DNA of 57,873 nt from Bacilli bacterium (GCA_016302505.1 JAEDNL010000003.1:1-57873); one strand, 5' to 3'. Counted from the stretch's first letter, positions 33,583-43,820 are shown. The notes: generated by a model not told the origin, from the letters alone. Numbers and translations are program-made.

Positions 33583-35508
33583 ATGAATATAAAGAAAACA
33601 AAAAGAAATATGAATTTGATGCCATATTTATTGCTATTTGCAGTAGTAGTTACTTCATATATATTTTTAAATTCTATTAGCACGAAAGTAAATGAATTAA
33701 ATTATACTGAATTAACTACTGAAATAAATAGTGGAAAAGTGACAGAATTAAATGTTACACCAAGAAATAGTTCAGGAGTATATGAACTAACAGGTAAAAT
33801 GGAAGGATATAAAAAAGGAGAAACTTTTAAGGTAACAGTTCCATATACTGATACAGTAATATCATCAATATATGAAGCAGCTGAACAACATAGTTTAAAA
33901 GTTACTACTAATACTAATCCTGAAAATAGTACATGGTTAAGTATATTATTTAATATAGTGCCAATTGTTTTATTTGGAGTACTTATGTACATTATGTTTA
34001 TAAAATTAGGAAATAATGGTAAAGGTACATTCGATTTTGGAAAAAGTAAAGCAAAGTTATCAGAAGATGGTGGTGCTAAAACATTTAAAGATGTAGCAGG
34101 ATTAAAGGAAGAAAAAGAAGAAGTACAAGAATTAATTGATTTTTTAAAGAATCCTAAAAAGTTTACTAAGATGGGAGCAAGAATTCCAAAAGGAGTATTA
34201 TTAGTTGGTCCTCCAGGAACAGGTAAAACTTTACTTGCTAAAGCAGTAGCAGGAGAAGCTAAAGTTCCTTTCTTCTATATTAGTGGATCTGACTTTGTAG
34301 AATTATTTGTAGGTGTAGGTGCTTCAAGAGTAAGGGATATGTTTAAACAAGCAAAGCAAACAGCACCATGCTTAATATTTATTGATGAAATTGATGCAGT
34401 GGGTAGAGAAAGAGGAACTGGTTTAGGCGGAGGACATGACGAAAGAGAACAAACATTAAATCAATTATTATCAGAAATGGATGGTTTTAGTGAAAATGAA
34501 GGTATCATAATAATAGCTGCAACAAATAGACCAGATGTATTAGATCCTGCATTATTACGTCCAGGAAGATTTGATAGACAAGTTACTGTTGGAAAACCTG
34601 ATGTAAAAGAAAGAGAAGAAATATTAAATGTTCATGCAAAAAATAAAATTTTAGCCGATTCAGTAAATCTAAAACATATAGCAGAAAGAACACCAGGATA
34701 TTCTGGAGCAGACTTAGAAAATTTATTAAATGAAGCAGCTTTACTTGCGGTAAGAAGAAATAAAGAATCAATAACTATGGATGAAATTGATGAAGCAAGT
34801 GATAGAGTATTAATGGGACCTGCTAAAACAAGTAGAAAAGTTACTGATTATGAAAAGAAAATTGTTGCTTATCATGAGGCAGGACATGCGGTATCAGGAA
34901 TTGTTTTACCTAATGGTGAAGAAGTACATAAAATAACTATAATTCCAAGAGGAATGGCTGGTGGATATACTCAAATGTTACCAAAAGAAGAAAGAACACT
35001 TGTCTATACTAAAGAAGAATTAGAAGAACAAATTATAACATTATTATCAGGACGTGCTAGTGAACAATATTATTTAAATGAAATATCTACTGGTGCAAGT
35101 GATGACTTAAAAAGAGCAACTAAAATAGCTAGAAGTATGGTTACAGAATATGGTATGAGTTCGCTTGGCCCAATGCAATTTGAACATAGAAGCGAAAGTG
35201 TATTCTTAGGAAGAGATTATAATCAAACTAAAAATTTCTCAGATCAAGTTGCACTATTAATAGATCAAGAAGTTAAAAAAATAATAGATGAATGTTTCAA
35301 AAGAGCACAAGAAATTGTATCAAAAGAGAAAAAATTAGTAGAAGTATTGGCTAATAGATTAATAACTAATGAAACTTTAACTAAAGAAGAAATTGAACAG
35401 TTAGTAGAAGAAAATAGTGATTATAAAGTATTATCAAAAAAGGAAGTAACAAAAGAAGAAATTCCAGCTAAAAAAACAAAAAAGACTCAAACAAACAAAG
35501 AAAAATAA
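33583..35508 (+). CDS. ftsH: ATP-dependent zinc metalloprotease FtsH
   Basis: FtsH degrades membrane and regulatory proteins. The 641-residue protein has two membrane spans (about 12-28 and 113-133), Walker A GPPGTGKT near 209-216, Walker B FIDEIDAVG, SRH (AATNRPDVLDPALLRPGRFDR) and the zinc site HEAGH near 431-435. Length is typical. The start follows AAAGGACGG. It ends at a hairpin overlapping its stop. Confidence 0.97.
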   Translation: MNIKKTKRNMNLMPYLLLFAVVVTSYIFLNSISTKVNELNYTELTTEINSGKVTELNVTPRNSSGVYELTGKMEGYKKGETFKVTVPYTDTVISSIYEAAEQHSLKVTTNTNPENSTWLSILFNIVPIVLFGVLMYIMFIKLGNNGKGTFDFGKSKAKLSEDGGAKTFKDVAGLKEEKEEVQELIDFLKNPKKFTKMGARIPKGVLLVGPPGTGKTLLAKAVAGEAKVPFFYISGSDFVELFVGVGASRVRDMFKQAKQTAPCLIFIDEIDAVGRERGTGLGGGHDEREQTLNQLLSEMDGFSENEGIIIIAATNRPDVLDPALLRPGRFDRQVTVGKPDVKEREEILNVHAKNKILADSVNLKHIAERTPGYSGADLENLLNEAALLAVRRNKESITMDEIDEASDRVLMGPAKTSRKVTDYEKKIVAYHEAGHAVSGIVLPNGEEVHKITIIPRGMAGGYTQMLPKEERTLVYTKEELEEQIITLLSGRASEQYYLNEISTGASDDLKRATKIARSMVTEYGMSSLGPMQFEHRSESVFLGRDYNQTKNFSDQVALLIDQEVKKIIDECFKRAQEIVSKEKKLVEVLANRLITNETLTKEEIEQLVEENSDYKVLSKKEVTKEEIPAKKTKKTQTNKEK

Positions 35509-35536
35509 GATTACTTCAAATAAGTAATCTTATTTT
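35507..35536 (+). terminator. Terminator at the ftsH stop
   Basis: AAGATTACTT (35507-35516) pairs perfectly with AAGTAATCTT (35522-35531), loop CAAAT, followed by a short T-rich stretch. Confidence 0.7.
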
Positions 35537-35551
35537 AAAAAAGGAGAAAAT

Positions 35552-36445
35552 ATGAAAAATAAAACTTTATTAATAATGGCAGCAGGTATGGGCAGTAGGT
35601 TTGGTGGACTTAAACAAATTGAACCAGTTGGTCCAAATAATGAATTTATAATAGATTATTCAATTTATGATGCTATAAGATGTGGGTTTAATAAAGTAGT
35701 TTTTATTATTAAAAAAGAGAATTATGGTGTTTTCAAAGAAACAATTGGTAGTAGAATAGAAAGTAAAATTCCTGTTGAATATGTTTTTCAAGATGTAAAA
35801 GATATACCTAATGGATTTGTAGTGCCAGAAGAGCGAATTAAACCATTAGGTACAGCACATGCTATATATTCAGCTAGAAAAAATATAAATGAACAATTTA
35901 TGATTATTAATGCTGATGATTTTTATGGTTATGAAGCATTTTTAGAAGCTAGTAAATATATGGATGAATCAAATGATGAAAACGAAATAGGATTAGTTTG
36001 TTATGATGTTATAAATACCGTGACAGACAATGGTTCAGTTAAAAGAGGAGTATGTAATATAGATGATGGATATCTAAAAAATATTGATGAATCTATTATT
36101 ACAAAATCAGATAATATTGAAGCTGAATCATTAGAAACTGGTATTAGAAAAATTATTGAACCAGATTCAAAAGTTTCTATGAATATGATGATGTTTTATC
36201 CAAATATTTTCAAATATATTGAAAATCAAATGATTAAATTTTTTTGTGATAAAAATATATTAAAAGATGAATTTTTAATACCGGATGTCGTTTCACAAGG
36301 TATTAAAAATAATGACTATAAAGTAAAAATTATTAATACTAATTCAAAATGGATTGGTGTTACATACAAAGAAGATAAAAAAGACGTAGTTGATTATATA
36401 GAAAAACAAATTGAAAAAAAAGTTTATCCAAATAAATTATGGTAG
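35552..36445 (+). CDS. Sugar-nucleotidyltransferase family protein
   Basis: The 297-residue protein has the nucleotidyltransferase signature LLIMAAGMGSRFGGLKQ at the N-terminus, PLGTAHAIYSAR near 102 and metal-binding INADDFYG near 120, so it transfers a nucleotide to a sugar phosphate or related small molecule. Substrate cannot be read from the sequence. It stands alone between the ftsH terminator and the tsaB promoter, with AAGGAG before the ATG. Similar stand-alone proteins are common in gut Bacillota, but their role is not settled. Confidence 0.85.
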   Translation: MKNKTLLIMAAGMGSRFGGLKQIEPVGPNNEFIIDYSIYDAIRCGFNKVVFIIKKENYGVFKETIGSRIESKIPVEYVFQDVKDIPNGFVVPEERIKPLGTAHAIYSARKNINEQFMIINADDFYGYEAFLEASKYMDESNDENEIGLVCYDVINTVTDNGSVKRGVCNIDDGYLKNIDESIITKSDNIEAESLETGIRKIIEPDSKVSMNMMMFYPNIFKYIENQMIKFFCDKNILKDEFLIPDVVSQGIKNNDYKVKIINTNSKWIGVTYKEDKKDVVDYIEKQIEKKVYPNKLW

Positions 36446-36480
36446 TGAATATATCATTTGTTTAAAAAAATGAATAAAAA

Positions 36481-36489
36481 TGGTATAAT
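36481..36489 (+). promoter_or_regulatory. Extended -10 promoter for the tsaB-rimI-tsaD operon
   Basis: TGGTATAAT ends 21 bp before the tsaB ATG at 36511. It shows that the upstream in-frame GTG (36490) lies in the promoter and is not the start. Confidence 0.7.
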
Positions 36490-36510
36490 GTGCAAGAAAA
36501 GAGGGAGTTT

Positions 36511-37062
36511 ATGATATTATTTATAGATACACATGATAGTCTTATAACAATAGCACTTAAAAAAGATTCTAAGATATATGTTAAAACTAAGGAAAGTGAA
36601 TATAGTCATTCTATTTATGTAATGCCAATGATAGAGGAAATATTTACTGAGAACAATCTTAATATTAAAAATTTAAAACAAATAATTGTTGTTAATGGTC
36701 CTGGAAGTTTTACTGGTATTAGAATAGGTCTTTCAATAGCAAAAACTATTGCATATGCTTTAAATATAAAAATTAACACAATATCAAGCTTAACAGCTTA
36801 TTTAGTAAGTAGTGATATTGATGACAATAAAATGGCAATAATTGAAGATAATAAAGGTTATTATGTTTCAGTATTTACTAAAGATAACAAAGAATTAATA
36901 AAGGAATTTTATAGTAATGAAAATGAATATGCTGGAAAATATAAAGAAGTTCAACACAATATAAACGTTGATAAGATAATTTCTTATATTGGTAAAGCTG
37001 AAAGTGAAAATCCACATCACGTAAGTGCAAATTATATAAAAAAAATAGAGGTGGAGAAATGA
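36511..37062 (+). CDS. tsaB: tRNA t6A biosynthesis protein TsaB
   Basis: TsaB is a non-catalytic partner of TsaD in making t6A37 of ANN-decoding tRNAs. The 183-residue protein has an ASKHA-type start (MILFIDTHDSLITIAL) and the motif VVNGPGSFTGIRIGLSIAKTIAYAL near residues 62-86. It is shorter than typical (about 230), with a reduced C-terminal half. GAGGGAG precedes the ATG. It overlaps the next gene by 4 bp. Confidence 0.93.
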   Translation: MILFIDTHDSLITIALKKDSKIYVKTKESEYSHSIYVMPMIEEIFTENNLNIKNLKQIIVVNGPGSFTGIRIGLSIAKTIAYALNIKINTISSLTAYLVSSDIDDNKMAIIEDNKGYYVSVFTKDNKELIKEFYSNENEYAGKYKEVQHNINVDKIISYIGKAESENPHHVSANYIKKIEVEK

Positions 37063-37397
37063 TAGAAAAAGAAATATTATCAGATACAGATTCTATTTAT
37101 AATTATAAATCTAATGAGGGAGATATGATTTTAGGCTATTTAGAAATAAGATTAGTAGATGGTGTAGTTGATATAATGAATTTATATGTAAATGTGGAAA
37201 ATAGAAAACAAGGAATAGCAACTAAACTTATGGAATATATGTTTGAAAATGAAAGATATAATAAAATAATGTTAGAAGTAAATGAAAATAACTTACAAGC
37301 ATTAAAACTATATAATAAACTTGGATTTAAAGAAATTAGTTTGAGAGATAGATATTATGGTAATGATAGTGCTATTATAATGGAGAAAGTAAAATGA
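37059..37397 (+). CDS. rimI: GNAT acetyltransferase, RimI-like
   Basis: RimI acetylates the N-terminal Ala of ribosomal protein S18. The 112-residue product is short for the family (about 150), but keeps IMNLYVNVENRKQGIATKLMEYM with the acetyl-CoA loop (R-x-x-G-I/A) and EVNENNLQALKLYNKLGFKEIS. It overlaps tsaB and tsaD by 4 bp on each side (ATGA), the usual tsaB-rimI-tsaD operon. Confidence 0.9.
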   Translation: MIEKEILSDTDSIYNYKSNEGDMILGYLEIRLVDGVVDIMNLYVNVENRKQGIATKLMEYMFENERYNKIMLEVNENNLQALKLYNKLGFKEISLRDRYYGNDSAIIMEKVK

Positions 37398-38398
37398 AAA
37401 AAGATATTTATATTTTAGCAATTGAGTCATCATGCGATGAGACTAGTGCAAGTATTATAAAAAATGGCTGTGAAGATATAGCTACTGTTATCAATTCTCA
37501 AATTGATGTTCATAGAAAATATGGAGGAGTTGTTCCAGAAGTTGCAAGTAGGTTGCATTTAGAAAATATTACCATGGTAATAAATGAATGTATGGAAAAA
37601 GCAAACATGAAGTTTGAAGATTTGGATGCGTTTGCATGTACTTATGCACCTGGTCTTTTAGGAAGTTTGCTGGTTGGAGTAGAAGCTACTAAAGCATTAT
37701 CATTTGTCTATAACAAACCATTTATCGCTGTAAATCATATGATGGGACATATTTATGCAAATATGATAGGTAACAAATTAGAATATCCATTACTTTCTTT
37801 AATAGTTTCTGGTGGACATACTGATTTAATATTAATGAAGGATGAAAATTCTTTTGAATATTTAGGACAAACTCTTGATGATGCCATAGGAGAAGCATAT
37901 GATAAAGTTGCAAGAATTTTGTCATTACCATATCCTGGTGGACCTAATGTTGAAAAATATGCACTAAAAGGAGAACCTAGTTATAAAATGCCAAAAATAT
38001 TAAATGATGAATTATATAACTTTAGTTTTAGTGGAATAAAAAGTTATATAAACAATTTAGTACATAATGAATATCAAAGAGGAAATAAAGTACGTGAATA
38101 TGATGTAGCAAGATCTTTTCAAGATTGTGTAACAAATCATTTGGTTGATAAGACTAAAAAAGCTTTAGTGAATTATAATTTAAAAACACTTATTATTAGT
38201 GGTGGAGTTGCTAGTAATACGCATATAAGACAATCTTTAAATGATATGTGTAATTCATTAGGAGTTAAAATGTACATGCCTCCTAAAAAATATTGTACAG
38301 ATAATGCTGCGATGATTGGAGCAGCTGCATACATTTTATATAAAAATAAGAAATTTGCTCTCCTTTCTACAAATGCAAAAAGTAATGTTAAGTTGTAA
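37394..38398 (+). CDS. tsaD: tRNA N6-adenosine threonylcarbamoyltransferase TsaD
   Basis: TsaD transfers threonylcarbamoyl to A37 of tRNA. The 334-residue protein has AIESSCDETSASII at the N-terminus, metal ligands in HMMGHIYAN near residues 115-123, VSGGHTDLIL, GEAYDKVARIL, GGVASNTHIR near 273 and DNAAMIGAAAY with the C-terminal Asp ligand. Length is standard. The transcript ends at a 14-bp hairpin overlapping its stop codon. Confidence 0.97.
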   Translation: MKKDIYILAIESSCDETSASIIKNGCEDIATVINSQIDVHRKYGGVVPEVASRLHLENITMVINECMEKANMKFEDLDAFACTYAPGLLGSLLVGVEATKALSFVYNKPFIAVNHMMGHIYANMIGNKLEYPLLSLIVSGGHTDLILMKDENSFEYLGQTLDDAIGEAYDKVARILSLPYPGGPNVEKYALKGEPSYKMPKILNDELYNFSFSGIKSYINNLVHNEYQRGNKVREYDVARSFQDCVTNHLVDKTKKALVNYNLKTLIISGGVASNTHIRQSLNDMCNSLGVKMYMPPKKYCTDNAAMIGAAAYILYKNKKFALLSTNAKSNVKL

Positions 38399-38409
38399 CA
38401 TTACTTTTT
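38377..38409 (+). terminator. Terminator overlapping the tsaD stop
   Basis: AAAAAGTAATGTTA (38377-38390) pairs over 14 bp with TAACATTACTTTTT (38396-38409), loop AGTTG. The stop codon forms part of the 3' arm. Confidence 0.85.
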
Positions 38410-38862
38410 ATTTAAATCATAAATAATAATCATTAAATCCAATTGTTTCTTTTATAATATAATTTTGTTTTTTTGGTACTTAGATTGTTATTCTCTAGCC
38501 AAATACTTATATAACTAAATTGCATATATAATTAATATTAATATTATTTTGATTAATTTTTATACAGTTTGTATTTACTATTAAACAACTTATCAACAAT
38601 CTTAAAAGTTGTTTTTAAATATATTAATTTTGATTAATATTTTATTAACACACAAAAAATCATATTTTTTTTGAAAAATTAATGATTTTTACCCTTTTAT
38701 TATCATTTTTGTGTATATTTTTTAATTCAACTATAGTTAAATCAGATGAATCATTATTAAAAATATTATATTAAAGTCTATTTTATTAAATAAAGAGACA
38801 ATTTTATGTTCATAATTGTGTATAGGTTATAGGTTTAATAATACTTAAATTTATAGATTCCT
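38410..38862. other. Gene-free spacer between convergent genes
   Basis: No credible ORF or RNA gene is visible. One hairpin (AAACAACTT 38583-38591 with AAGTTGTTT 38606-38614, then T's) could be a second terminator. TTATCAACA and TTATTAACA 9-mers occur, but such near-DnaA boxes are expected by chance here. Confidence 0.5.
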
Positions 38863-39351
38863 CTAATAACCTAGTGAGCCATCTAAACTATCATCATTTT
38901 CGATAAACTCATTAACTAAAATATTCCTATATTCATCTTTTGTATCTCTTAAAACTATATTTTTAATTCCACTATTAATAATTACTCTTTTACACATTGC
39001 ACATGGCATTGATTTTGAAACATAACTACCATCATTTGCATTTATTCCTACAATATATAAAGTAGCACCTATCATATCTTTTCTAGGTGCAGATATAATA
39101 GCGTTTTGTTCGGCATGTACGCTTCTACATAATTCATATCTTTCACCTCTAGGAATATTTAATTTTTCTCTCATGCAATAACCTAAGTCATTACAATTTT
39201 TTCTTCCTCTAGGTGCGCCATTGTATCCAGTTGATATTATCTCATCATTTTTAACAATAACCGCTCCCCATTTTCTTCTTATACAAGTAGCTCTTTCTAA
39301 AGTTGTTTCAGCTATATCTAAGTAATAATTATTTTTATCTATTCTTTTCAT
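38863..39351 (-). CDS. Deoxycytidylate deaminase (ComEB family)
   Basis: dCMP deaminase makes dUMP for dTTP synthesis. The 162-residue protein has RRKWGAVIVKNDEIISTGYNGAP near residues 25-47, the zinc site HAEQNAI near 79-85 and PCAMC near 115-119, plus an extra Cys/His region (CNDLGYCMREKLNIPRGERYELC) typical of the ComEB subgroup. GAGG precedes the ATG. It is divergent from the P-ATPase. The B. subtilis homologue is encoded in the comE competence operon, but the enzyme itself is housekeeping. Confidence 0.92.
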   Translation of the reverse strand: MKRIDKNNYYLDIAETTLERATCIRRKWGAVIVKNDEIISTGYNGAPRGRKNCNDLGYCMREKLNIPRGERYELCRSVHAEQNAIISAPRKDMIGATLYIVGINANDGSYVSKSMPCAMCKRVIINSGIKNIVLRDTKDEYRNILVNEFIENDDSLDGSLGY

Positions 39352-39458
39352 ACTTCAACCTCATTATAATTTTAGCATTTATTTTTTATTTTTGAAACTA
39401 ATTATAAAAATTTGTCATAACTATTTACTTAAAAATATATTATTAACTAGAGGAAATT

Positions 39459-42041
39459 ATGAATAATAAAATTATAGTAGGACTTAGTAATAAAGAAGTA
39501 GTACAAAATAGATTAAAGTATGGAAGTAATAAGTTAAATCATAAAAAGAAAAATAGTTTTATAAAGTTAGTTTTAGAATCTTTTAGTGATCCAATTATTA
39601 AAATACTTTTATTAGCACTGGCAATCAAGATTATTTTTTTATTTAGAGATTCTAATATATATGAAACGCTTGGTATAGTTATTGCTATATTTTTAGCAAC
39701 GTTTGTTTCTGCATTATCTGAATATGGTAGTGAAAAAGCTTTTGAAAAATTATGTGAAGAAAATTCAATTATTAAAGTAAAGGTATTAAGAAACTCTAAA
39801 AAAATAACTATTAATATTGATGAATTAGTATATGGAGATATAGTGTATTTAGAGTCAGGAGATAAAATACCAGCAGATGGAAAAATAATTCAAGGTGAAA
39901 TATATGTTGATGAAAGTACATTGACTGGTGAGTCATATGAAAAATGCAAGAATATTAATGATAATGATGTATATATGGGTTCGATTGTTAATGATAAAAA
40001 AGCAATTATGGAGGTTACACGTGTTGGTGAGAAAACATATTATGGAAAGATTGCTAATGACATTCAAGAAAAGACAATAGAAAGCCCATTAAAGACAAGA
40101 TTAAGAGACCTTGCTAAGGACATTAGTAAGTTTGGTTATATAGCTGCTTTATTAGTGTTGATATCATATATGTTTAATGTACTGGTTATTGCTAATGGAT
40201 TTGATATAAATAAAATATTAACATTTAAAAATTTTTTTCCACATCTTATTTACGCAGTAACTTTAAGTGTAGCAGTAATTGTGATGGCGGTACCAGAAGG
40301 ATTACCTATGATGATAACATTAGTATTATCATCTAATATGAAAAGAATGATTAATAAAAATGTTCTAGTTAGAAAATTAGTTGGTATAGAAACATCTGGG
40401 TCTTTAAACATTTTATTCACAGATAAAACAGGAACTTTAACAGAAGGAAAACTATCAGTAACATCATTTATAACTCCAGAATTAAAAGAATATGATAATA
40501 TTGATAAAATTAATAAAAATGTTTTATTGAAAGACATAGTAAATATTTCTTTAGTTTATAATAATTCTTCTTTTTATAATAATGACAAAATAGAAGGTGG
40601 AAATTCTACAGAAAGAGCGATTTTATCCTTTTGTAAAACAGATAGTAAAAATAAATATAAAATACTTAAATCTAAAGAATTTAATAGTAAAGATAAATAT
40701 TCATCTATTACGACTAATTATAAAAATAATATGACTTTTTTTAAAGGTGCATATGAAATAATATTATCAAAATGTACAAAGTATATAACGAATAATGCGG
40801 AACAAAGGGTGTTAATTAATAAAGGAAAAATACAAAATTATATAGACAATGAAATGAATAAAGGGAAACGAGTTCTTGCGCTAGCAATGTCAAATACTGA
40901 TAAATTTGAATCTTTAACATTAATTGGATTTATATTTTTAAAAGATAATATAAGAAAAGAAACTATTGGTGCGATTGAAACAATCAAAAACGCTGGCATT
41001 CAAGTAGTTATGATTACAGGAGATGCTAAGCAAACAGCAGTTGCAGTAGCAAAAGAAACTAAAATAATAGATAATACAAATGATATAGTTTTAACTAGCG
41101 AAGAGTTTAATAAAATGACAGATGAATATTTGATGAGTATATTACCTAGATTGAAGGTATTATCAAGAGCTTTACCACAAGATAAAAATAGACTTGTTAA
41201 AATATCACAGGAAAAAGGATTAATTGTAGGTATGACTGGTGATGGTGTTAATGATGCTTCTGCTTTAAAAAAATCTGATGTTGGATTTTCTATGGGAAGT
41301 GGAACAGAAGTTGCAAAGGAAACAAGCGATATAGTAATTTTAGATGATAATATAGCATCAATAACAACTGCTATATTATATGGTAGAACAATATTTAAAA
41401 GCATTAGAAAATTTATAATATTTCAATTAACTGTTAATGTTTCTGCAGTTTTATTATCTGTAATAGGACCATTTATAGGTATTTTATCTCCTGTAACAGT
41501 TGTTCAAATGCTTTGGATAAATATGGTTATGGATACATTAGCTGGCCTTGCATTTGCTTTTGAACCTGCTTATAAAGAATATATGAAAGAAAAACCTAAA
41601 AATAGAAATGAAAAGATAATTAATAAATATATGAAAAATCAAATCATTTTAAACAGTATTTATTCTTGTGCAATTTCTATATTTTTTTTAAAATCTAGTA
41701 TAATAAGATCAATATATAGGTATGATCCTAGTGACAAATACTTAATGACGGCATTTTTTGGATTATTTATCTTTTTAGCAATCTTTAATGCAGTTAATGC
41801 AAGAACATATAGAATTAATACATTTGCTAATTTATTAAAAAATAGAGTATTCATATTTATAATACTATTTATAGCAATAGTTCAAATTATACTTATATAT
41901 TTTGGTGGTGATATTTTTAGAACGACTGGTTTAACAATATACGAATTTGAAATAATGTTATTTTTAGCATTTACAGTAATACCTTTTGATTTTATAAGGA
42001 AAATAGTATTAAAAAAAAGAAACATAGTAAGAGAAATTTAA
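39459..42041 (+). CDS. Calcium-type P-type ATPase
   Basis: This is a P2-type cation pump, probably exporting Ca2+. The 860-residue protein has the actuator motif TLTGESYEK, the M4 ion-site AVPEGLPMMI typical of plasma-membrane-type Ca pumps, phosphorylation Asp D322 in DKTGTLTEG, MITGDAKQTA and the hinge TGDGVNDASALKKSDVG, with about 10 membrane spans. AGAGG precedes the ATG. The stop overlaps that of the convergent RNB gene in the tetranucleotide TTAA. Confidence 0.9.
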   Translation: MNNKIIVGLSNKEVVQNRLKYGSNKLNHKKKNSFIKLVLESFSDPIIKILLLALAIKIIFLFRDSNIYETLGIVIAIFLATFVSALSEYGSEKAFEKLCEENSIIKVKVLRNSKKITINIDELVYGDIVYLESGDKIPADGKIIQGEIYVDESTLTGESYEKCKNINDNDVYMGSIVNDKKAIMEVTRVGEKTYYGKIANDIQEKTIESPLKTRLRDLAKDISKFGYIAALLVLISYMFNVLVIANGFDINKILTFKNFFPHLIYAVTLSVAVIVMAVPEGLPMMITLVLSSNMKRMINKNVLVRKLVGIETSGSLNILFTDKTGTLTEGKLSVTSFITPELKEYDNIDKINKNVLLKDIVNISLVYNNSSFYNNDKIEGGNSTERAILSFCKTDSKNKYKILKSKEFNSKDKYSSITTNYKNNMTFFKGAYEIILSKCTKYITNNAEQRVLINKGKIQNYIDNEMNKGKRVLALAMSNTDKFESLTLIGFIFLKDNIRKETIGAIETIKNAGIQVVMITGDAKQTAVAVAKETKIIDNTNDIVLTSEEFNKMTDEYLMSILPRLKVLSRALPQDKNRLVKISQEKGLIVGMTGDGVNDASALKKSDVGFSMGSGTEVAKETSDIVILDDNIASITTAILYGRTIFKSIRKFIIFQLTVNVSAVLLSVIGPFIGILSPVTVVQMLWINMVMDTLAGLAFAFEPAYKEYMKEKPKNRNEKIINKYMKNQIILNSIYSCAISIFFLKSSIIRSIYRYDPSDKYLMTAFFGLFIFLAIFNAVNARTYRINTFANLLKNRVFIFIILFIAIVQIILIYFGGDIFRTTGLTIYEFEIMLFLAFTVIPFDFIRKIVLKKRNIVREI

Positions 42042-42052
42042 CTATGTTTCTT
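42017..42052. terminator. Shared bidirectional terminator inside two convergent stops
   Basis: AAGAAACATAGT (42017-42028) pairs perfectly with ACTATGTTTCTT (42041-42052). The 12-nt loop holds the minus-strand stop and most of the plus-strand stop. An A8 run on the left gives a T-run for minus-strand transcripts. Confidence 0.75.
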
Positions 42053-43762
42053 ATATTTTAAGTATTTACAAAGTTCTCTATTCAAAAGAAGCATTTCATT
42101 TTTTCTTTTATTGAAGTAATCGACCATATTTTCAATTTCATTATCGGTATATGGTAAAGATAAATCATTAAAATATTGTGAATGAATTAAATATTGATTA
42201 AAAGTATCTGGATAATTTCTTAATGGATTGCTTGAACTTGAATATATAGGTTCATTTAATCCAGTGTGTAATTTTGGTACAATTGAATAACCACTATTTA
42301 AATATATGTTATTTATAATATCATTTATTAAGTCACATTTTCTTATATTTAATTCATTAATTAATTTTGATAAATATTCTGGATCTTGATATTTATAAAT
42401 ATAAGTACATTTGCTTTCGTATGCAATCAAAGCTATAAGTCTATTAAATAGTATTGAAAATTCGCTTATAATAATTTCACTTTTGCATAGTTTAAAATCA
42501 GAACCTTTCTTTTTCCAGTATCTTTCTTTAGCTTTATTATTTATATTAATATTATTTGCAATGTCATATAACCCAAAAATAGTTCTTGAAAATTCATTTG
42601 GTAAATTTTTATATTCTAGTAATTGTTCTGTTTCAGATAAATTAAAATTTTTAAGTACTTTTACATTATTTTTTGTTAGATAATAATCAACTAACTCATA
42701 AGATGAATTGAACACAGCATATATACTAATAGTTTGATGGTTTTCATTTTGGTTTAATGACATATTATTTTCTAATTGTTTATCAAAAATAGGTAATCTA
42801 ATACCATTGTTTATATATAAAGTTTTAAAATTTTGTCTTGCTTGTAAATCTATAATATTTCTTGGTTCTATAACACTTGCAACATCTGCTATATGAATAC
42901 CAACTATAAATTTATTACCGTCTTTTTTAAAACTTAATCCATCATCACTTATTCTTGTATTAAAGTCATCTATTGTAATAATTTCATCATTAAATGAATT
43001 TGGCATTATAAAAGTACTATTAAAGCTTGGTAAAGTTTTCTCTATATAATATTTTTCTAATATTTCATTATCATCTAGACTAATCATCCTTCCATTAATT
43101 ATTGAATACAATTCTCTATAAAATAAATTGTATTCATAGATTTCGTCTAGTTTTAATATATAATAATCCTTATGTATTTTATTTGTGTATAATATTTTTA
43201 ATAAACTTATAAAATAATAAGTATTATTATCATCGTTTTTTATTGAATTTAATGTTTCGTTAAATACCATATTAAAAAGTTCACAATTATTATATTCTAA
43301 TGTTTCTTTATTTATTTTAATTATTTTTGATATGATAGCATCATATTCTTTTCTTTCTATTAATTTTTTAATTAATTTAATTATATCTTTTGTACTAATT
43401 TCTTTATCTAGAATTATAGAGTCTAATTTGTCCATAGCATTTAGTAAGTTTTGATTTTTATTTTCTTTCAAAAATTTAATTATCATTTTTTTAGATGTTG
43501 TAATTCTTTTTTTATTAACTATAATTTCTTCATTATCGAAATTATTAGATAAAAATAGAATACAAATAAGATTTATTGTATTTATTGCAATATTGATAGA
43601 AAAATCGTTGTTTTTTAATTTTGGTAAATACGAAAATAAAAATTTGAAACAGATTTTGATTAATTGTTTATCATTAATATTATGATCTTTTTCATATATT
43701 GAAATATTATAATCTGAAAAGTTACCATTTTTTGCAAAATTATAAAAATCGTATTTAACCAT
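42038..43762 (-). CDS. RNB-domain (RNase II/R-like) protein with altered active site
   Basis: The C-terminal half is an RNB exoribonuclease domain: TIDDFNTRISDDG at 263-275, GIHIADVAS near 288, RLPIFD, and the C-terminal SSSSNPLRNYPDTFNQYLIHSQ with the conserved Arg. In E. coli RNase II the four acidic residues are D201, D207, D209, D210; aligned here they are D265, I271, D273, D274, so one metal ligand is Ile. The first about 230 residues show no cold-shock motifs, and no S1 domain follows, so RNA-binding parts are missing. It may be a weakened or non-catalytic RNA-binding protein, or use a different metal geometry. GGGGTGA precedes the ATG. Confidence 0.8.
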   Translation of the reverse strand: MVKYDFYNFAKNGNFSDYNISIYEKDHNINDKQLIKICFKFLFSYLPKLKNNDFSINIAINTINLICILFLSNNFDNEEIIVNKKRITTSKKMIIKFLKENKNQNLLNAMDKLDSIILDKEISTKDIIKLIKKLIERKEYDAIISKIIKINKETLEYNNCELFNMVFNETLNSIKNDDNNTYYFISLLKILYTNKIHKDYYILKLDEIYEYNLFYRELYSIINGRMISLDDNEILEKYYIEKTLPSFNSTFIMPNSFNDEIITIDDFNTRISDDGLSFKKDGNKFIVGIHIADVASVIEPRNIIDLQARQNFKTLYINNGIRLPIFDKQLENNMSLNQNENHQTISIYAVFNSSYELVDYYLTKNNVKVLKNFNLSETEQLLEYKNLPNEFSRTIFGLYDIANNININNKAKERYWKKKGSDFKLCKSEIIISEFSILFNRLIALIAYESKCTYIYKYQDPEYLSKLINELNIRKCDLINDIINNIYLNSGYSIVPKLHTGLNEPIYSSSSNPLRNYPDTFNQYLIHSQYFNDLSLPYTDNEIENMVDYFNKRKNEMLLLNRELCKYLKYKKHS

Positions 43763-43820
43763 AATTCACCCCATTCATACACAAATAATAGCATTCTAAA
43801 TAGATAAATTCAAGTATATA

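Noticed and set aside
38581..38645. TTATCAACA and TTATTAACA 9-mers as a second DnaA-box cluster
   Set aside because: Isolated near-matches in a very A+T-rich spacer with no cluster or phasing; expected by chance.
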